Assembly (NCBI GenBank): GCA_049724395.1
Contig: JAUGWO010000069.1
Span: 372,001-436,000 of the forward strand
Direction of reading: 5' to 3'
DNA: 64,000 bases
From: Spongospora subterranea f. sp. subterranea
Lineage: Eukaryota; Endomyxa: Phytomyxea; Phytomyxea; Plasmodiophorida
The stretch's first letter is position 1. Each line of letters starts with the position of its first letter. A program made the position numbers and the translations under genes. Below are positions 21,966 through 34,022 of this stretch, in pieces. The notes beneath the pieces were generated by a model. The model saw only the letters and a list, made by a program, of their open reading frames with translations, did not search any database and had not been told where the DNA came from.

Positions 21966-22992
21966 TTCATGATCGTTGCACATTGCCTATATTCATATGG
22001 TACTTTAATATATTACTTCATCTTTGCACCCATGTTGATCGTGCAAGCGAACTCTTTGGGATGTACCTGAAGTGGAACAGCTGTTTCAAGAATTGCAAAA
22101 CTCAGCTACATAGCAAAGTGCAAAATAAGAGGAATCAGAAACGTTTACGTCGGGTACACGAGTATTGGGGCTCTGACGTCTGCAAGACAATCCTTACTAA
22201 CTTTGCTTTCGGTGTCCAATCCCAAATTCAGTCCTCTGACAATCTTCAAACGTGTTTTGCGAATTAAAACTCCCGTTTACTAGAAAAACGGCAGAACGGA
22301 CGCTTTATAAGTTATCCCTGCCGGGTCCCTTGTTGGAAACCACAACCTTGTGGCCGATTCTCGCGTCCTCTGACCCACGGGTCAAGTCATTACAATTCAT
22401 TGTGGCTATGATATCAATGTGATGTGTTCTGACTCGTTTTACCGTAATAGCTGAAATTCGTCAACGGCAGCCCGTCATTTTTAAATCATCGATGATGAAC
22501 GACAGCGTGAAAATTTTAAATTGCAGCCATCGCCAACTACAACGCAATTCCAAACACGATCATAACCGATGTCGTGGAGACATTTCTTTGTCGATCGCGA
22601 GCACGCCGCTGGCCGTTGTCATTAAGAGCAAGCAACGTTTCCGGCGCCTTTGATATTCGGATTGTCTGGGATGATTTATCAGCTCGTCAACTATTCCAGG
22701 TATGGGCCAGAGATGACCGGCTGATCACGATGATGGATTCTCGGCAGTCCGCAATCAACTTGATGTTCGAGCTTTTGCATGATACCGACTGTTATTCCAT
22801 TTCCCTGCTGAATGCCGATTGTCCAATCCAGCCTAGAGTCCATCTCGAGAACACGCGTCGTGACGCTTCCAACATAGCTCATGAGCTCCTAACAATTGCA
22901 ATGTCTTCAATTTGTATCCATTAAACGCACCGTTTTGGATAGATTGACTAAAGAAAAAGTTTCAGAAATTTGGAGTGAAATCGCGTTCTTTT
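21966..22992. other. Region between UBR1 and bL9m without a supported gene
   Basis: This holds the 3' flanks of two convergent genes. A plus-strand frame of 116 codons (22574–22924, with FDIRIVWDDLSARQLF) has protein-like composition but no recognised family, and no splice partners were found. The rest is AT-rich. Confidence 0.4.
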
Positions 22993-23628
22993 TTATGATA
23001 GAGGTTCAATATTAACTTTCAGTGTAGCGGTTTCTCCGCCATCCATGGCAACAGCAACCTCATGAACTCCCACACTTCGAAGTTCGCTGGTTTGGACCCG
23101 ATCAGGGCTAATGTCGATATTATACTTCTCGAACAAGAGGTTGGTGATGTCCGACCCTGTTTACCAACCGTTATACCATCTCGTTCCCAGATTGCAACCG
23201 ACACCCGTACCTGTTACTGACCCGTATAAATCCTGGTTTTGATTAACACGACACCTAGCTCGATTTTAGATGAAGCTGTCATTATAAGATAGAAACTGAT
23301 CTTACTTGAACTGAAGCTGAATTTGGGATAGTCTTCGTCGTGCATGTTCCGTTTGACGTTGTTGACGAATTTTTTCTAGCCGTTCATCACCTTTCTCAAT
23401 GGCATGCTTTTGCCGATTATCTGGTGTGGCATATAATGCCAGCCGTTGCGGAATGAGATGGTTGCGGGCAAATCCCGCCTTCACCGGATGAACTTCCCCC
23501 ACATAACCGAGCTGCGGAAAGTCTTTCACCAGAACGATGTCCACTCTAGGACGCGATCGGACGCCACGCGTAACGGCCCCAACTGGTGGGCGAATCGCTG
23601 GCTGAAATCTGGCTAATACCATGGACAT
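22993..23628 (-). CDS. MRPL9: Mitochondrial ribosomal protein bL9m
   Basis: The N-terminal exon on the minus strand reads RPRVDIVLVKDFPQLGYVGE followed by VHPVKAGFARNHLIPQRLAL, the classic bL9 N domain that contacts 23S-type rRNA (V.L..D...LG..G....V..G.ARN.L.P...A). A connecting basic helix follows (EKIRQQRQTEHARRRLSQ). The C-terminal domain is in later exons: YGSVT, GSDITNLLFEKYNIDISPDR, then SVGVHEVAVAMD and TLKVNI up to the TAA at 22993–22995. A 5' extension of the open frame to 23850 exists, but the ATG at 23628 (or 23622) gives a basic Arg/Pro-rich N terminus that could be a mitochondrial presequence. The first intron (starting GTAAGA near 23302) has no perfectly phased acceptor, so one base may be in error there. 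Confidence 0.78.
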
Positions 23629-24802
23629 GGCGCCAACTACCCAGCGATCACTGTAGGAAACATAAAATGTACACAGGTGAGAGGGTGACTTGATGTGACG
23701 CCAAAGAGTAGGGTTTATCACGGAGTCTAAGCGAAAGAATTGATCTACAATTTGATTTTGCAAAACCCCTTTGGTTAATTTGTCAAATAAAACCTTGTTT
23801 GAAAATGATTCTGGCAGGGGGTTGTCTATCTCGCACGGCACACCCAACAATAGCTTTTATGCACGTAGAGGCGATGTATTGCTGAACAGGTGCACAACGG
23901 GGTTTGGATATATGCTGTCTTTCTGTTGCGCATTGAGCGAAAGCCAGATTGATTATCGAAGCCGGCTATTCCAGATATTGGTGACCATTTTCGTGATCGG
24001 TCGGATTCTGCTAATCAAATCATGACACTGTTTCATCTGGCAATGGCACTGTTTCATCTGGCAATGGCACTGTTTCATCTAGCAACGATCGACGCATCAC
24101 AATGAAGCACCGCTAATTTTTCCTTGACGTTCTTTCCTAGCTGTTCAGTAGTACTAGTCTGCCACACGTTTTTTTTACTGCGACCTTCTCTCTGTAGACC
24201 GAATTGCAACCCTCGTGGTCTATCCCTTGTCATCACAAAAGACAGTATATATTGCGCACAACGCCCTGTTTCGATGCCTTCTTAAAAAAAAAGACGTTCA
24301 TCATAAGTGATGTCGGTACTAAGTCCTGAATATCGATTCGCTCGCATTTGAGCATGGTCCGTACTGTACGCTGGCATGTCGACAAGATGTATAAAAAATG
24401 CAAATCCGCTAGCCAGAGATCGCAGACAGTCGAATTCCCTTTTCCGAAACATAAGTTGGCACTTGATATGACGGTGGCGCTATAAATATAGGCCGTCATG
24501 GCTGCGATGGGTAAATGATCAGCCGAGAACCAGTCTCGGCTATCCGATAATTTAGAATCAGTATCAATGGGTAGGACTTTCGAGCTGTATTTGTGAAGTT
24601 CTCGCTATGCAGCAGGGGGGGATTTGGTGCGGGGAGACCCAAGCCTTTCGCATCAACTTTAGCCGAATCTGAACCAGGTCCGGAGTAAACCAGAGCATTA
24701 CGTAATGGATCAGGTCGGTACGGTTTGACAAGACGATAATAAGGGACAGGGATGGCATCGATGCAGCCCGCTCGAAACACGAATTAGACTGAGCGCGTTT
24801 CT
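23629..24802. other. Intergenic region upstream of bL9m and the copine, with a short tandem repeat
   Basis: These are the divergent 5' flanks of bL9m (-) and the copine (+). A three-copy 21-bp tandem repeat lies at 24026–24086. Minus-strand frames at 24233–24499 and 24496–24780 are open but show no family resemblance and have no splicing partners. I assign no gene. Confidence 0.45.
24026..24086 (+). repeat. 21-bp tandem repeat, three copies
   Basis: The unit CACTGTTTCATCTGGCAATGG is repeated nearly perfectly three times in a non-coding interval; the last copy differs by CTAGC for CTGGC. Confidence 0.9.
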
Positions 24803-27239
<2,437 letters not shown>

Positions 27240-27523
27240 TCACAATGAGCGTCATTTGTCCTCTGGTTCTCGCTGCAGTGAAATGGCAGGTACGCTAGGT
27301 AACACGAGTCTGACTGGTGTAACAGGGTATAAGGGTACATAACAAAAGAGGAAACGCAAATTCGTCGAGTGACCGGCGATCTGGCGTCGGCAAAGGCTTC
27401 CAGAGAGCACCACACGACAGGCAGAAAATGTGGATCTGAGAGAGCGAGATTGTCGGTTGGAATTCCCCTACAATACACAGCACTGGAGTTTCTCCTGATT
27501 CCGATATCGTTGACAAAAGCGGT

Positions 27524-28861
27524 TTGGAATTGGCGATGATCGGGGTCTGGGCTTGTTTTCAATTGTTTTACGGAAGACCAGAAGGCGATCGTAGGTGGTG
27601 CTCGACAAAACTCGACTTGTCCCCATCTACAGAGCAACGAGCGAGCTCACCGGCACCAGAATACTGGAAGAACGCACCCTTCAGGCATTTCATGCCCATT
27701 ACCGTGGGCTTCAATATTTTATCAACTTGATTGGGGACTGGGAGTCACTGATAAATCATCAAGAAAATTCTCCGTTTTTCTGTCCCAGTCTGAACCGGGC
27801 CAGCGTATTCCTGTATATTGACTACAAGGTGTTTGACATGGGTACGCCGCTAAAAAACCGGCAAGGCAACCAAGTCATGGACGATGTGGCAGCGGCCAAT
27901 TACTTGTAATGGAGGATCAACGATCCCAGCAAACTAATACAGCTTGGGCAGCAACATCGGCGCTGCACAATGCCAACGAAATGTCCATGCAGCCTTATTC
28001 GGACCCGTGCAAGCGTTGCATTTCTAAGTTCAACAGACACAGGATGCCACAGGCTGTCGTTTCCACGTGGGCCATCCGCAGTGGAATCGTCCGCTTTGCG
28101 ACGGAATGGGTCGACCGAGTAAAATGGGTTGGGAAGTACCTCCTCAGGCATTGTAGATTACTAAAAAGCAATGATTTCCTCCGTAAACCTTTATCTGGAA
28201 TCTTATACTGACAAAAATGACGCGTTTGGCGAGCTAAACCGGATATGTTCCGCAAGGCGATTTAATGTCATCCCGACGACTTCATCGGATTCGCCAATAC
28301 TTGGTGAGTGGCGATGAGTGTCGCAATTGGAAATGATGGACAAAGATGCTGTTCTGTATCCGGCTCTTCTGCGTGCTGATGAGGCCCTGACGTTCATTGA
28401 TCTTCATATTGTCCTCGCGCTCACGACGTTGACTCACAGCGGCGTAGCGACTTATTAGCTGCCACAATTCGCGGAAAATTGCTCATATGTGATTTTATCG
28501 ATCCATCGTGAAAATTCAGTCCCAGAGCTCTGTCTGGCTCGCCAGCTTTTGACGTGGGCACAAATTTTCAAAAAAGTGTCTTGCGATTTTCCCGCAACCA
28601 AAATATGCCCATGGAAGTTGACGCACTCATGAGTGCGTCAACGTTCCTGACGCAATGCAAGCGTATTGCCAGCATGTAACTGGCCGAGATGGGCAATTTG
28701 GCACACATTTCATGTGGAAGACAGGATGGTTGCTTGGAACGTGGGCAGGCGCTTCTGACATCGATCTTAGCAAAGCAACTCGACACAGAAATCTGCAATT
28801 AGCTGGAGGGTACACAGCCGATGCGATAGCACTTTTGGAGATCGCGAAGAATCGACGGTAA
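27524..28861 (+). pseudogene. Degenerate Crypton-like tyrosine recombinase element
   Basis: Broken plus-strand frames appear in order along this stretch. At 27595–27909 is a DNA-binding-like N-terminal region (RTLQAFHAHYRGLQYFINLI, then VFLYIDYKVFDMGTPLKN and DDVAAANY). Interrupted middle fragments run through about 28200. The C-terminal catalytic region at 28655–28861 reads GTHFMWKTGWLLGTWAGASD and HRNLQLAGGYTADA. That last part matches the H-x-x-R … H … Y layout of tyrosine recombinases, with Trp in place of the box II arginine. Many stops and frame changes interrupt it, so it is inactive. I recall similar proteins as Crypton-like elements in protist genomes; that assignment is from family knowledge, not a search. 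Termini and any target-site duplication were not found. Confidence 0.5.
28617..28642. repeat. Perfect 26-bp palindrome inside the recombinase remnant
   Basis: GTTGACGCACTCA is followed immediately by its exact reverse complement, with no spacer. Confidence 0.95.
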
Positions 28862-29807
28862 ACATTTTGGCAACTCATTGTCACTCAACTTCTTTAACCC
28901 ATGACCCTGCCAAAGACGGTTGAATGGCTCCAAACTGGAAACCCGTTTGAATATCGAACATTCAGGCTGCCATGAGTATCAATACTGACGGATTTTCAGA
29001 GAGTTAATGCTGGAAAATATATTGATCATTGGGGCAGTATTGGACCTTGGGCCGTTCATCACAGATACGATTTGCAGGGTGTCGCTGCTGCAATCCTGCC
29101 GCGCAAGATTGGCACCAGGAGATTAAAGATATTCAAGATAAAGCCCAAGCACTGACTCGTTGTCGTCATGGGCTACTTTCGCGACCTGTCAGAATTGTAC
29201 AGCCGCCAGTGTACTCAGATGTGGTTGGAACCTCATCATTCCATAGGTGTTCACCCAGACCACTGTAATTCTGAATTGAGTTCCCAGAGCCGGACGTTAT
29301 TAACGACACCGTTGTATCACCGCCGCTATATGCAGGCCATCGAATAGAAGGGGATTTCGATGTCGTCGAACTTCGCAATGGATTGAAAACCCAGCAAGGT
29401 GTGGCAAAATTGGAGAAAAGTAATGTTTTTCTACGAAGCTCCTTGTCTTGACGAGATCTATCCATTGCTCGAACATATTTTCAGGTAGAATTTTTTTTGT
29501 AGGCGCCGTTGTACTATCAAAGGATAAGATGAATCGCCAAAACCAGATACACATGATAAGTTAAATGCAAGTTTCGTCTAGAGATCCCCTTTGGCATTCG
29601 GCACTTCATGCTTGAACAGCAACCCCCGATATCATCGATGCATTTCTAAAGCGATTTGTGATCGGGGCGTCGCCTGGATAGCAACACCCTGTTCGTCAAT
29701 TTGATCTGATGCGAATCGCCATGCCGCTCCAGCCTCGAAAACCGTGCCGGGCGGCAATATTGTCACATGAACGGGTTAAGTAGCACAGATGAAAAGTGTT
29801 CCCGGTG
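28862..29807. other. Accessory region after the recombinase remnant
   Basis: This holds short, broken open frames only, for example a plus-strand stretch around 29005–29150 with GKYIDHWGSIGPWAVHHRYD. That could be the tail of the recombinase element or an unrelated fragment. Nothing intact is supported. Confidence 0.35.
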
Positions 29808-30440
29808 CGTAACAGTAAACAGGGTGTGTAAATAACAGTAAACAGGGTGTGTAACAGTAAACAGGATGTGTAACAGTAAACAGGGTGTGTAACAGTAAAC
29901 AGGGTGTGTAACAGTAAACAGGGTGTGTAACAGTAAACAGGGTGTGTAACAGTAAACAGGATGTGTAACAGTAAACAGGGTGTGTAACAGTAAACAGGGT
30001 GTGTAACAGTAAACAGGGTGTGTAACAGTAAACAGGATGTGTAACAGTAAACAGGGTGTGTAACAGTAAACAGGGTGTGTAACAGTAAACAGGATGTGAA
30101 ACAGTAAACAGGGTGTGTAACAGTAAACAGGGTGTGTAACAGTAAACAGGATGTGTAACAGTAAACAGGGTGTGTAACAGTAAACAGGGTGTGTAACAGT
30201 AAACAGGATGTGAAACAGTAAACAGGGTGTGTAACAGTAAACAGGGTGTGTAACAGTAAACAGGGTGTGAAACAGTAAACAGGGTGTGTAACAGTAAACA
30301 GGGTGTGTAACAGTAAACAGGGTGTGTAACAGTAAACAGGGTGTGTAACAGTAAACAGGGTGTGTAACAGTAAACAGGGTGTGTACATAACAGTAAACAG
30401 TGTGTGTGTGTTGTAAAGGATGTGTAACAGTAAACAGGGC
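29808..30440. repeat. 18-bp minisatellite, about 33 copies
   Basis: The unit GTGTAACAGTAAACAGGG is repeated head to tail with few variants (GGATGTGTAAC, GGTGTGAAAC) and two short interruptions at the ends (GTAAATAAC near 29826 and TGTACATAAC near 30385). Because 18 is a multiple of three, long minus-strand frames with a CYTPCLLLHTLFTVTHPV pattern run through it; these are artefacts. Confidence 0.95.
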
Positions 30441-31215
30441 AGATTTTTTGAAGCGACGTGACGTTTCCGGTCGATGATTGCCAGTAAGTCCCGTTCAATT
30501 TGCAACTACTTTGAAGGGCGTCCGAATGTGCATTGTGGCCGTAGTGGTCTGGACCGCTCTCGCTGCTACCACATTGACGATTGAGTTATCGGGTCAGATC
30601 CGGTTGATGATGTTCATGTTAATCACGTTCGTCTGTGTTATTCCTGCTGGTGCTTACACATGCTTCCCGGCGCCTGTGGAAGCGCCGATCCTCAGTTGTG
30701 GGACATTTGTCGACGCCGTGCTGGAAAATTCTCGCGACGAGAACCAGCTGGCTTACTTCCCATCCCAACCTATTTATTTATCTGCCGGCAACTCGTCCTC
30801 TGTGATTTCATTCCAAAGCGGGAACTTCTTACGGTGGATCGGTACGTTTCTGCCTGGAAACCATCCGCCAGGGTATCTCCTATACATCTGGTCGCAGTCA
30901 GGAACTTGAATTTTTGATTCAAATGGATAATGCAATCATCTCCGGGTTCGGTTCTGTTGAGAACTCTCCATGTGAATTTGGAGGCGGCGATTCAGGTTTC
31001 TCCGACATATTTCAAGGATGCTGTTGTGAATTTCGTGCCGGGTTCCACGATGATTTCTCGTTGGGCATGCGAGGCGTCTGGCTGAATGGTTTTGGATCGA
31101 GAGCGCAGCGCGGGTGGTGGAGCATAGTCATCGGATGTCAGGCCGTCCGGTGTAGCCAAGATCTACAAGTTTCAAGACGCGTCGAATGTCTGTGCACCAT
31201 GTCTAGATGTGGGTG
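30441..31215 (+). other. Unassigned open frames after the minisatellite
   Basis: A plus-strand frame (30478–30909, 143 codons) contains two hydrophobic segments (MCIVAVVVWTALAATTLTI and LMMFMLITFVCVIPAGAYT) followed by a serine-rich tail. A second, overlapping phase is equally open. It could be a small membrane protein, but there is no family match, no splice evidence and repeats on both sides. Confidence 0.3.
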
Positions 31216-31460
31216 CACAATCGCGAAACAAGAATATCGAGTATCACTTTATTGCTTTGTTTGAACTCAGATCTGGCACTCCTCCATTCGCGTTGTAATT
31301 TGTGTTTGTATTTCTGGAACTCCTCCTTTTGGGTCTGCTTTACACATAATAAAGCCCATTGCAAGACTGAGATAACAAAAAGGAAAAAGTATACTAGATC
31401 GCTTCCAAAACAAGTCACGATGCAAAAGGAGGAGTTCCAGATATACAAACACATATTATA
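31216..31460. repeat. Partial third copy of the inverted-repeat element, itself hairpin-like
   Basis: GAAACAAGAATATCGAGTAT followed by CAGATCTGGCACTCCTCC repeats the sequence found again at about 31641 and, inverted, at about 32780–32830. Inside this copy GGAACTCCTCCTTTT and its reverse complement AAAAGGAGGAGTTCC face each other around a short spacer, so it is a small foldback of the same family. Confidence 0.8.
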
Positions 31461-31672
31461 ACCCGAAGTAAATTACAGACATCAATTCCACTGCATATTC
31501 ACAGGTGTATAGAGTCTGTCGCTGCACTCATTCCATCTTCACCGCTATTCTGCAGCCCTTGTCATACTGGTTAACGCAATTACGAGCGTTTTCATCCGTT
31601 CCTTCAAAAACTCACGAAGAAATAGAGTTGTCTGGATTGAACTTGTGCGAAACAAGAATATCGAGTATTACT

Positions 31673-31939
31673 TTATTGTTTTGTTATGACCTCAGATCTG
31701 GCACTCCTCCCTTCGCGTCGTAATTTGTTTTTGTAGATCTGGAACTCCTCCTTTTGCGACGTGACTTGTTTCGGGAGCGATCTAGTATACCTTCGCCATT
31801 TCTCCATCTCATTATTGTGTTGGGCTTTATCAAGTGCAATGCAGACACCTATCAATGGGTATGGACGACTGCAATCTCGCCAATCGTTGGCGAAATCGGT
31901 CACAACTTCGAGGAGATCGTCTGGTAAGTTGCCAATCAT
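31673..31939 (-). CDS. F-box-like small protein, left-arm copy
   Basis: Reading from the ATG at 31939 on the minus strand, the product begins MIGNLPDDLLEVVTDFANDW, an LPDDLLxxVxxF core like the start of an F-box, then PLIGVCIALDKAQ and a basic tail. The frame ends at 31673, giving about 88 residues. It is the inverted twin of the frame at 32540–32794. Whether it is expressed, or is a fragment of a larger host gene copied into the repeat, cannot be told. Confidence 0.4.
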   Translation of the reverse strand: MIGNLPDDLLEVVTDFANDWRDCSRPYPLIGVCIALDKAQHNNEMEKWRRYTRSLPKQVTSQKEEFQIYKNKLRREGRSARSEVITKQ

Positions 31940-32539
31940 GACACGAATCAATGATAAGACCAATCAGATATGAATTCTGCCTTTGACTCTTTATTCAAAT
32001 AATGGCCGACCCTGACACTTGTGATTATCGGTCAACTTGAGACCTGGGATAAACCCTTGGCCGAGCCACCATTCATTTGAGAGATTGACAGCCGCCTATT
32101 CAACCGTCATTGTTAACAGGTATTGACAGTTCCGTAATTGTGTCGTTTCTCCATTTAAGTCCAACACTTCATAAAGCACATCATGTACAAATATCGACAT
32201 CAACAAAATCGCAAAACTTGGAACAACCACAGACAAACGCACATGTAGCTGTCCAGTTTAGGACCGTGCCATTGCTGAAATTCACGCTTTGCATCTGTGA
32301 CTTCTTTCAAATCTGATGATCCGTCCGTTCCGCGCTGATAAATGTGAAAAATTGACCCATACATTCGCGCTGGGTTGAATAGGCGACTTTCACGTTCTCA
32401 CATGAATGGCGGCTCGGCCAAGGGTTCATCCTTGGTCTCAAGTCGACCGATATTCTCAAGTGTCAGGGTCGGCCATTATTCGAGTAAACAGTCAAAGGCA
32501 GAATTCATATCTAATTGGTCATTATCATTAATTCGAGTC

Positions 32540-32794
32540 ATGATTGACAACTTACCAGACGATCTCCTCGAAATTGTGACCGATTTCGCCAACGATTGGC
32601 GAGATTGCAGTCGTCCATACCCATTGATAGGTGTCTGCATTGCACTTGATAAAGCCCAACACAAGAATGAGATGGAGAAATGGCGAAGGTATACTAGATC
32701 GCTCCCGAAACAAGTCACGACGCAAAAGGAGGAGTTCCAGATCTACGAAACAAATTACGACGCGAAGGGAGGAGTGCCAGATCTGAGGTCATAA
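32540..32794 (+). CDS. F-box-like small protein, right-arm copy
   Basis: From the ATG at 32540 the product begins MIDNLPDDLLEIVTDFANDW and continues SRPYPLIGVCIALDKAQHKN and QVTTQKEEFQIY, 84 residues in all. The first part resembles an F-box core helix (LPDDLLEIV), which in SCF ligases binds Skp1, but it is too short to be sure. It is nearly identical to the left-arm copy, and most differences are single residues. Confidence 0.4.
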   Translation: MIDNLPDDLLEIVTDFANDWRDCSRPYPLIGVCIALDKAQHKNEMEKWRRYTRSLPKQVTTQKEEFQIYETNYDAKGGVPDLRS

Positions 32795-33419
32795 CAAAAC
32801 AATAAATTGATATTCGATATTCTTGTTTCGCACAAGTTCAATCCAGACAACTCTATTTCATCGTGAGTTTTTCAAGGGACGGGTGAACACGCTCCTAATT
32901 GCGTTAACCAGTACGACAAGGGCTGCAGAATAGCGGTGATGAAAGTGCAGCGACAGACTCTATACACCTGTGAATATGTAGTGGAATTGATGTCTGTAAT
33001 TTACTTCAGGTTTGGCGGTGGTGTTCATTCGATATATTGTAATGCGATTTCCGAAGTGTATTGATCTCACCTATCATGTTCCAAATGATCGCAAAAGTCG
33101 ATAGCTGGAGTGCTCATATGTCAATCAATAATTCCAAATCAAAATTTGTAATTCAAAGAAATGCAATTGCAATCGATTTATTCAGCTGTAATTTGTAATT
33201 CGATCTCACTGAAGTTGAGAAAACGATATAAGATACTCCATTGCGTTGAAGAGTTATTAATAAGGTTTGTTGGCTCTGTAACCGCCAGGAAGCCCGTGAT
33301 CACCTCTTCGTTCACTCCCAGTTATGGATTGTAGACACTTGAGTGTATCTATAATGACCGAGCGGGGTAACCTGCTTGACCAAGGCAAGGATAGCGCCAT
33401 CGCCATCGTCACTTATAAA

Positions 33420-33966
33420 ATGCTGGGATGCATGCGGACGATTTCCAGAGGGTTCAGGAGTGCGACAGCACTTCGTGCCGCTGCCGACGACACTAAATCC
33501 GCGACACCCAAGCTGCGGCTGAATTTCAACGTACCACATCAGGCGATTGTCAAGAACGAGGAGGTGCACCAAGTTACCATTCCGGGGACAGAAGGGGAGT
33601 TCGGTGTTCTTGCTGGGCACGTCCCGATCGTAGCTGAACTACAACCCGGAGTTGTCACGGTATAATTATTCCTCTGACGAAGCCCCTAGTGATTGACTGC
33701 GGTTGATTTAGGTCGATTACGGAAAAGGAGACAAACCCAGTAAATACTTTGTATCGGGCGGGTTTGCGTTTGTGCATCAGAACTCCACAACTGATATCTC
33801 GGCTGTTGAGGCAATACCGTTAGACGAGTTTGACCCTAGTGCGATTCAGGATAATCTCCAGGCCGCCCAGGCACAATTAGCAGCGGCTACCGACCCAAAA
33901 GAGAAAGCGATTGCTCAAATAATGATTGACGTTAACAAAAAGTTGCAAGCCTGTGTGTCAGCATGA
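33420..33966 (+). CDS. ATP5F1D: Mitochondrial F1-ATP synthase delta subunit (bacterial epsilon homologue)
   Basis: The exons are 33420–33659 and 33712–33966, with a 52-bp GTATAA…TTTAG intron in phase 0; the product is 164 aa. The start [20 protein letters not shown] is an Arg/Ser-rich presequence for mitochondria. The mature protein has [33 protein letters not shown] and [15 protein letters not shown], the beta-sandwich of AtpC-type subunits, and a C-terminal helical hairpin with [20 protein letters not shown]. The subunit is part of the central stalk linking F1 to the c-ring. The ATG at 33420 is chosen over 33324 because it yields the presequence directly. It is convergent with the RAP gene, and about 60 bp separate the two stops. 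Confidence 0.9.
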
Positions 33967-34022
33967 CAATATCATATAGCACAGATAATACATATTCGCC
34001 ATCCAAACTTTGACTGTGTTTC

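Larger units (their letters stand above)
31465..33009. mobile_element. Long inverted-repeat (foldback) element, two ~640-bp arms around a ~270-bp spacer
   Basis: The left arm (31465–32102) and right arm (32372–33009) are near-identical reverse complements from the GAAGTAAATTACAGACATCA end inwards to the GACAGCCGCCTATTCAACC end. The spacer 32103–32371 is unique. Each arm carries the same small reading frame pointing away from the spacer. No transposase or target-site duplication was recognised, so this may be a foldback transposon, a non-autonomous derivative, or an inverted duplication of a genomic fragment. The differences between arms (about one in 20 bases by eye) argue for age or relaxed constraint rather than a recent collapse artefact. 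Confidence 0.75.

Noticed and set aside
29808-30440. CRISPR-like regular repeat
   Set aside because: The repeats are head to tail without unique spacers, and the genome is eukaryotic.
29696-30505. Minus-strand frames of 240–269 codons with HTLFTVTHPVYCYTP repeats
   Set aside because: They are produced by the 18-bp minisatellite, whose unit length is a multiple of three. There is no unique coding context.
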